DNA of 64,000 nucleotides, taken from Nocardia brasiliensis ATCC 700358 (lineage in GTDB: Bacteria; Actinomycetota; Actinomycetes; Mycobacteriales; Mycobacteriaceae). The DNA lies in NCBI RefSeq assembly GCF_000250675.2, contig NC_018681.1:8370001-8434000 (forward strand), read 5' to 3'. Shown in pieces: positions 59,460 through 64,000 of this stretch. The position numbers were made by a program, and so were the translations under genes. The notes under the pieces are model-generated. The model did no database searches, was not told the origin of the DNA, and saw nothing but the letters and a program-made list of their open reading frames with translations. Position 1 is the first letter of the stretch. Each line of letters starts with the position of its first letter.

Positions 59460-60248
59460 GTGTACCTCATCAACGGACAGCGACGCCCGCACCTGCGGCT
59501 GGCCATCTCCGGAACCTACTCGACCGGCAAGAGCACGACCACCGAGGCGCTCTCGCTGGCCACCGGCATCCCGCGCACCCATGCCATGACCGCGCGTCAG
59601 CTGCTGATGGACATCGCGCCGGGCAAGACACTGAACGAGTTGAACACGATCGAGCTGCTCCAGCTCGGACTGCGCCGGTTCGAGGAGCGGATCCAGAACG
59701 AATCCCCAAGCGCCTCTTTCGTTTCCGATGGGTCCGTGGTGCACGAGTGGGTGTACGGTACGGCTCGCCTACAGGTCGGCATCAATCCCGGCGCGAAATG
59801 GCCGTCCCGCGTGATGAAGTCGCTCACCGGCATCGGCCGCAAAGCCCCGGTGCGCGAGTACACCCAGATCTTCGGCGACATCGTCAAGGAGCGGGCCACC
59901 ACGCTGTACGACGCGTATGTCCATCTGCCGGTGGAGTTTCCGATGCGCGCGGACGGTCATCGCCCGGTCTCCGAGTCGTTCCGGAAGCTGTCCGACCAGT
60001 CTCTGCTCGACGTGATCCGCGGCCTCGGGGTTCCGTACGAGGTGGTCGGCGGGAGCGTGCACGAACGGATCGACAAGATCATCGAGTTGTTCGATCTCGA
60101 TATCGTCATGCCGATCGATCAGGCGATCGAAGAGGCGCACCGCCGCGTCGGCACCACCATCAAGGTGATCGAGAGCGACGCGCGCTACCAGGCTGCCCAA
60201 CGCAAGAAGTCCGTCGGCGACCGGGTGAAGAATGCCATGCGGTATTGA
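59460..60248 (+). CDS. P-loop NTPase/kinase-like protein (second of two)
   Basis: 262 residues from the GTG at 59460. The P-loop is ISGTYSTGKST (residues 17-27), followed by FVSDGSVVHEWVYG and TLYDAYVHLPVEFP, matching the first NTPase gene. A Lys/Arg-rich C-terminus (RKKSVGDRVKNAMRY) is extra. The order NTPase - MFS - NTPase suggests two steps of phosphorylation or activation in one pathway. A strong terminator follows, so this is the cluster's last gene. Confidence 0.82.
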   Translation: MYLINGQRRPHLRLAISGTYSTGKSTTTEALSLATGIPRTHAMTARQLLMDIAPGKTLNELNTIELLQLGLRRFEERIQNESPSASFVSDGSVVHEWVYGTARLQVGINPGAKWPSRVMKSLTGIGRKAPVREYTQIFGDIVKERATTLYDAYVHLPVEFPMRADGHRPVSESFRKLSDQSLLDVIRGLGVPYEVVGGSVHERIDKIIELFDLDIVMPIDQAIEEAHRRVGTTIKVIESDARYQAAQRKKSVGDRVKNAMRY

Positions 60249-60264
60249 ACTCACCCCGGCAACG

Positions 60265-60302
60265 ACGTGGGGCCCGGCGCACATTCGCGCCGGGCCCCAC
60301 GT
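60265..60302 (+). terminator. Terminator of the AvrD-type cluster
   Basis: A perfect 16-bp stem, ACGTGGGGCCCGGCGC / GCGCCGGGCCCCACGT, with a 6-nt loop is followed by TTTTG. It lies 16 bp after the last stop and 21 bp from the convergent lectin/LysM gene, so it likely ends both. Confidence 0.93.
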
Positions 60303-60323
60303 TTTGCCTTGCACCGCAATAAT

Positions 60324-60893
60324 TTACGGGATGGTCAGCACCTGGCCGGGGTTGATCAGGTCCGGGTTGTCGATGCCGCTCGCGTTCGCGATCTCCTGGT
60401 AGCGGTTGCCGTCGCCGTAGAAGCGCTCGGCGATCGCCCACAGGGTGTCGCCCGGCTCGACCGTGTAGGTGCGCACCTCGGGGGCCGGCGGCGGGGGCGG
60501 CACCTCTTCGGCGGCGGGCGCGGCCTCGGCGGCGGGCTCCGGGGCGGGCAGCGGGTTGTCGGTCTTGGTGTCCGACGCCCACAGGGCGCCGCCGTCCTTG
60601 CCGTACAGCACGACGTTGCGGTCCGCCTGCACGACCAGGCGATCCGGGTCGCCCTTGCCATTGGTCTCGGTGGACCAGGCGGCACCCTCGCCCTTGTACA
60701 GGACGAAGTTGCCGTCGGACTGCAGGGTCGCACGCTCGACACCCTGGTTGTGAGTCAGCGTGGACCACACAACATTTCCGTCCGGCTCGGTCAGCACGAG
60801 GTTGCCGTCGCTCTGCAGCGTGAGGCTGTACGCACCCCCTTGCAGAGACTGGCCCAGTCCGAGTTCTTCGCCAACGCGCAGCGTGTCGCCCAC
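60324..60893 (-). CDS. Bulb-type lectin + LysM protein
   Basis: 189 residues from the GTG at 60893, with AAGGAAG 5 nt upstream; longer starts lack a ribosome site. Residues 1-110 hold three beta-prism repeats (YSLTLQSDGNLVLTEPDGNV, LQSDGNFVLYKGE and VVQADRNVVLYGKDG, with QxDxNxVxY mannose-site motifs). A Pro/Ala/Glu-rich linker follows, and the C-terminus is a LysM domain (YTVEPGDTLWAIAERFYGDG). There is no signal peptide with this start. It should bind mannose-containing glycans and peptidoglycan; export, if any, must be non-classical. Confidence 0.88.
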   Translation of the reverse strand: MGDTLRVGEELGLGQSLQGGAYSLTLQSDGNLVLTEPDGNVVWSTLTHNQGVERATLQSDGNFVLYKGEGAAWSTETNGKGDPDRLVVQADRNVVLYGKDGGALWASDTKTDNPLPAPEPAAEAAPAAEEVPPPPPAPEVRTYTVEPGDTLWAIAERFYGDGNRYQEIANASGIDNPDLINPGQVLTIP

Positions 60894-61125
60894 GGTTCTT
60901 CCTTTCGAAGGTTCTGAAGAGCATCCGACATCGACGCCCGCCGTCCACACCCAAGCGCGCATCTAGGCCGAAGATACTGCTCGAGTGGGAGTTACGGAGG
61001 GATTACGCGCATGGTTCGCCGAAAGTTCACTGTGGGGTGCGTCCTATTGCAGTCCCACGCTCGGTATGCGATGGGAGCGGACGGTGACCACACGCACCGC
61101 CGCCCCCGCCACTAGGGTTGTCGCC

Positions 61126-61587
61126 ATGACTCGGATGTCGGGCGGCCGTAGCGCCGCAACCCTTGCCGTCGCGCTCGGGTGTCTCGTCGCCGCGGGCTGC
61201 GGCAGTTCGGATGATGGTGCGGCACAACCGAAGACCAGCACGACGAGCAGCGCGGCGCCGAGCACCCCGACGGAGGACGCCGGCGCGAACCGGGGCCGCG
61301 AACTCAGCGCCGATCCGACCATCGTCGGCGCCCGCCCGACCCCGTTCACCTCGTGGACCCGGCTGGCCGACGATCGGATCGCGGTGAACTTCCAGACCGG
61401 CTCGCCGGAGTGCTACGGCGTGGACGCCACTGTGCGCGAGACCGATTCGACCGTCACCGTCGAACTGCGCTCCGGCACCCGCGCCGACGCGGTCGGCCGG
61501 ATGTGCACCATGATCGCCGTCTTCGCCTCGCTCGACGTGACACTGAAGTCACCGTTGGGCAACCGGCAGGTACTCAGCGCGGTGTAG
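61126..61587 (+). CDS. Putative lipoprotein of unknown function
   Basis: 153 residues from the ATG at 61126. The signal peptide and lipobox (ALGCLVAAGCGSSDDG) predict attachment at the outer face of the membrane. A Ser/Thr linker leads to a compact domain of about 90 residues with two cysteines (GSPECYGVD and VGRMCTMI). Related short lipoproteins occur in many Nocardia and Rhodococcus genomes without function. It is convergent with the hexosaminidase gene (12 bp). Confidence 0.82.
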   Translation: MTRMSGGRSAATLAVALGCLVAAGCGSSDDGAAQPKTSTTSSAAPSTPTEDAGANRGRELSADPTIVGARPTPFTSWTRLADDRIAVNFQTGSPECYGVDATVRETDSTVTVELRSGTRADAVGRMCTMIAVFASLDVTLKSPLGNRQVLSAV

Positions 61588-61599
61588 CGGCGATCCGCG

Positions 61600-63165
61600 C
61601 TACGGTGCCGGTTCGCCGACCGCATCACCGAGCGCGGCGAACTCGGGGTAGCTACCTGCTTGCGGAGCACCCCAGGTCTGCTCCGCCATGACCCGCAACG
61701 GCATGGTGATGGCGGCGGCGATCTGTTCCGGCGTGCGCACCGTCGGGTCGTCGCACCACACGAACAGCCCGGAGCCCAGGTGGTGCGCGCTCTGCTGCGG
61801 ATCGAGGCGGCTACCGTCGACGAACAGCGACGGATCCCACAGGTGATAGGTGAGGGGCGCGGGCACGTTGCCCGCCGACACCGGCCCGCCCGCGACGAAG
61901 TAGGTCGGCGTGAACGCGGCGTTGCGCACTTCGTGCCCGGCCGCGACGAGATCGGCTGGGCTGCGCGCGTTTCCGAAGTACGGCAGCGGCAGCTGCGGTA
62001 TACCCGCCCGGCTCCAGTAGTCGATCACGATATCGGCGCCGATGGCGAGGGTGCCCGCGCCCGCGTGCAGTCCGTCGTTCCAGATGCGCGGACGCTTGCC
62101 GTGCGCGCGAACTATCTCCGCACCCCAGTTGATCAGGCCGAGAAAGGCGTCGACCGGCTGGGCGTCAGGCCCGTAGGTCGCCCGAGCGTAGGCACCGAGC
62201 TGCGGGTAATCGTCGTAGCCTGCCACCTGTGCGCCGTCGAGCAGGAACTCGTCCGCGCCGAGATGCCAATAGCGGCCGGGGAACAGCGGCAGGAACTCTT
62301 CCAGGATGTCGCGCATCAGGTCGTAGCTGCGCGGATCGGCGATGTCGATCGCCGCGTCGGAGACCTTGCCGGTCGCACTGCGCAGCTTCAGCTCTGGGTA
62401 CGCGGCCAGGATGCCGTTCATGTGGCCGGGAAAGTCCACCTCGGGCACGATCTCGACCTGGTGCCGGGCGGCATACGCGATCAGCTCACGGATGTCCTGC
62501 TTCGAATAGTGCTGTGCGGCGGTGATTTCCGGATGGCGCGCGCTCTCGAGCCGGAACCCGAAGGTGTCCGAGAAGTGCAGGTGCAGCAGATTCAACTTCA
62601 GCTGACCCATCCGGCGGATCTGCGCGCGCAACAGCTCCACCGGCATGAACTCGCGCCCGACGTCCAGCATCAGGCTGCGTTCGCGGTAGCGTGGCCAATC
62701 CGTCACGGTGCCACCGGGTATCGCGGTCTGCCCGCGCAACATCTGCAGCGCCGACCTGGTGGCGTAGAACGCGCCCGCCGTGTCCGCGCCGCGCAGCTCC
62801 AGCGTCTCGCCGACCGAGATCCGGTAGGCCTCGGGGGTTTCCGGAGCGTCCGGTATCGATCCGGTAGTCAGGACGATATCGCCCACGCCGCCTGCCGTGC
62901 CGGGTTGCGCGCGGACGTCGCGACCGGTGAAGGCTTGCAGCGCCGTCGCGAAATCCGCTGCGGTATCCCGCAAACCGGGCTCGGCGTAATACACGCGCAC
63001 CTGCGCACCTAGGGAGAAGGCCGCACCGCCGGCCTGCCACGCCTGCACAGACGGCAACGTCCGTGGGAAAGTCGGTTCGGCTGTGGCCGGTGGCGCGCCG
63101 CCGACCCCCAGCCCGGCCGCGACCAGCATCGCCGCCACACCCGCAGCCATCGTCCGCATCGACAT
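61600..63165 (-). CDS. Secreted beta-N-acetylhexosaminidase (GH20)
   Basis: 521 residues with a signal peptide (MAAGVAAMLVAAGLGVGGA). The N-terminal GH20b domain (residues about 30-155) is followed by the TIM barrel. The catalytic pair is in HLGADEFLLDG (Asp-Glu), and LMLDVGREFMPVELLRAQIR, LHLHFSDTFGF and VPEVDFPGHM are further family signatures. It removes terminal GlcNAc/GalNAc from glycans or chitobiose outside the cell. It may work in peptidoglycan recycling or nutrient scavenging. The gene is monocistronic. Confidence 0.95.
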   Translation of the reverse strand: MSMRTMAAGVAAMLVAAGLGVGGAPPATAEPTFPRTLPSVQAWQAGGAAFSLGAQVRVYYAEPGLRDTAADFATALQAFTGRDVRAQPGTAGGVGDIVLTTGSIPDAPETPEAYRISVGETLELRGADTAGAFYATRSALQMLRGQTAIPGGTVTDWPRYRERSLMLDVGREFMPVELLRAQIRRMGQLKLNLLHLHFSDTFGFRLESARHPEITAAQHYSKQDIRELIAYAARHQVEIVPEVDFPGHMNGILAAYPELKLRSATGKVSDAAIDIADPRSYDLMRDILEEFLPLFPGRYWHLGADEFLLDGAQVAGYDDYPQLGAYARATYGPDAQPVDAFLGLINWGAEIVRAHGKRPRIWNDGLHAGAGTLAIGADIVIDYWSRAGIPQLPLPYFGNARSPADLVAAGHEVRNAAFTPTYFVAGGPVSAGNVPAPLTYHLWDPSLFVDGSRLDPQQSAHHLGSGLFVWCDDPTVRTPEQIAAAITMPLRVMAEQTWGAPQAGSYPEFAALGDAVGEPAP

Positions 63166-63259
63166 GTGGCCACTCTACGAACTCGCGCGCCCTTCGCCGG
63201 CCGGATCCCGAAGCACAGGCGATTCGGGTGGCGGAGCGAAGGGCGCGCGGTGGACTCGA

Positions 63260-64000
63260 CTAGTGGGCGAAGTGCCGCGAACCGGTCAGGTACAGCGTGA
63301 CGCCCGCTTCCCGGGCCAGGTCGATGGTCTCCTGGTCGCGCACCGACCCACCCGGCTGCACGATCGCCCGCACTCCGGCCTGGATCAGCTGCTGCGGGCC
63401 GTCCGGGAACGGGAAGAACGCGTCCGAGGCCGCGACCGAGCCCTTGGCCCGATCACCCGCGCGCTGCACGGCCAACTGCACCGCGTCCACTCGGTTCACC
63501 TGGCCCATGCCGACGCCGACCGAGGCGCCGTCGTGGGCCAGCAGGATCGCATTGGACTTCACCGCCCGGCAGGCGCGCCACGCGAATTCGAGGTCGGCCA
63601 GCGTCTCGGCGTCGGCCGCGGCGCCCGCCACCAACGTCCAGTTGACCGGGTCGTCGCCCGCGGCATCGAGGATGTCGCGCTGCTGCAGCAGCGCACCACC
63701 GCTGATCGGGCGCAGCTCGGCGCCCGCCCGGCGCGGCGGCTCGGCGATCAGGATGCGCACGTTCTTCTTGCGCTGCAACACTTCCACCGCGCCGTCGGCG
63801 TAGGCGGGGGCCACGATCACCTCGGTGAAGATCTCGGCGACCTGCTCGGCCAGTTCGACGGTGACCTCGCGGTTGGCCGCGATCACCCCGCCGAACGCGC
63901 TCACCGGATCACACGCGTGCGCCTTGCGATGCGCCTCGGCGATATCGGCGCCCACCGCGATCCCACACGGGTTGGCGTGCTTGATGATCGCCACGGTCGG
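63260..64000 (-). CDS. purH: Bifunctional AICAR formyltransferase/IMP cyclohydrolase (3' part)
   Basis: The C-terminal about 246 residues are in the window and the 5' part lies beyond it. AIIKHANPCGIAVG contains the AICAR-transformylase Lys and His, followed by HACDPVSAFGGVIAANREVT. SVGVGMGQVNRVDAVQLAVQ, AASDAFFPFPDG and GVRAIVQPGGSVRDQE complete the transformylase domain. It performs the last two steps of IMP synthesis. The 3' end is followed by a 94-bp gap to the hexosaminidase gene. Confidence 0.97.
   Translation of the reverse strand, partial: PTVAIIKHANPCGIAVGADIAEAHRKAHACDPVSAFGGVIAANREVTVELAEQVAEIFTEVIVAPAYADGAVEVLQRKKNVRILIAEPPRRAGAELRPISGGALLQQRDILDAAGDDPVNWTLVAGAAADAETLADLEFAWRACRAVKSNAILLAHDGASVGVGMGQVNRVDAVQLAVQRAGDRAKGSVAASDAFFPFPDGPQQLIQAGVRAIVQPGGSVRDQETIDLAREAGVTLYLTGSRHFAH

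Overview
The window is chromosomal DNA from a high-GC mycolate-producing actinomycete, most probably Nocardia or a close relative. The evidence is the strong G/C third-position bias, three MspA-type porins (the family of the Nocardia farcinica NfpA/NfpB porins), a CpnT-like type VII secretion substrate, a Streptomyces/Nocardia-type conservon, and a block whose gene order follows M. tuberculosis Rv0981-Rv0996 (mprA, mprB, pepD, moaB2, mscL, fmdB-like, 5-FTHF cyclo-ligase, galU, moeA1/glp, rimJ, glpR). The genus is inferred from family knowledge; no search was run.

Layout. 1-4.3 kb: minus-strand sugar operon (ROK repressor, ribose-type ABC ATPase, permease, binding lipoprotein) with a perfect palindrome before the repressor. 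4.4-9.7 kb: a reductase, a CpnT-like secreted protein with its small WXG100-type partner, and a membrane protein. 9.8-13.4 kb: cspA, a VTT-family membrane protein, a D,D-carboxypeptidase and an esterase. 13.4-14.3 kb: two gene remnants head to head. 14.4-21.5 kb: a tightly overlapping five-gene cassette (Zn-finger protein, unknown, VWA, MoxR AAA+, DUF5682). 21.6-27.9 kb: regulators, two alpha/beta hydrolases, a SnoaL-like protein and a cupin/aminotransferase operon. 27.9-29.6 kb: low-density DNA with an orphan gene and a decayed integrase next to tRNA-Ala(CGC).

29.7-44.8 kb: divisome and molybdotransferase genes (glpR, glp), galU, folate and mechanosensitive-channel genes, three porins, moaB, and the MprAB-PepD envelope-stress system with matching operator repeats before mprA and pepD. 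45.1-50.1 kb: a complete conservon (CvnA-D) coupled to an MHYT membrane protein. 51.9-54.7 kb: a divergent zinc-sparing set of six ribosomal proteins plus the MRF-type CobW protein around two Zur-like sites.

55.1-60.2 kb is the most unusual region: a FabH-like ketosynthase, an AvrD-family protein, two P-loop NTPases and an MFS exporter, a likely undescribed small lactone or signal pathway. The window ends with a lectin/LysM protein, a lipoprotein, a GH20 hexosaminidase and the 3' part of purH.
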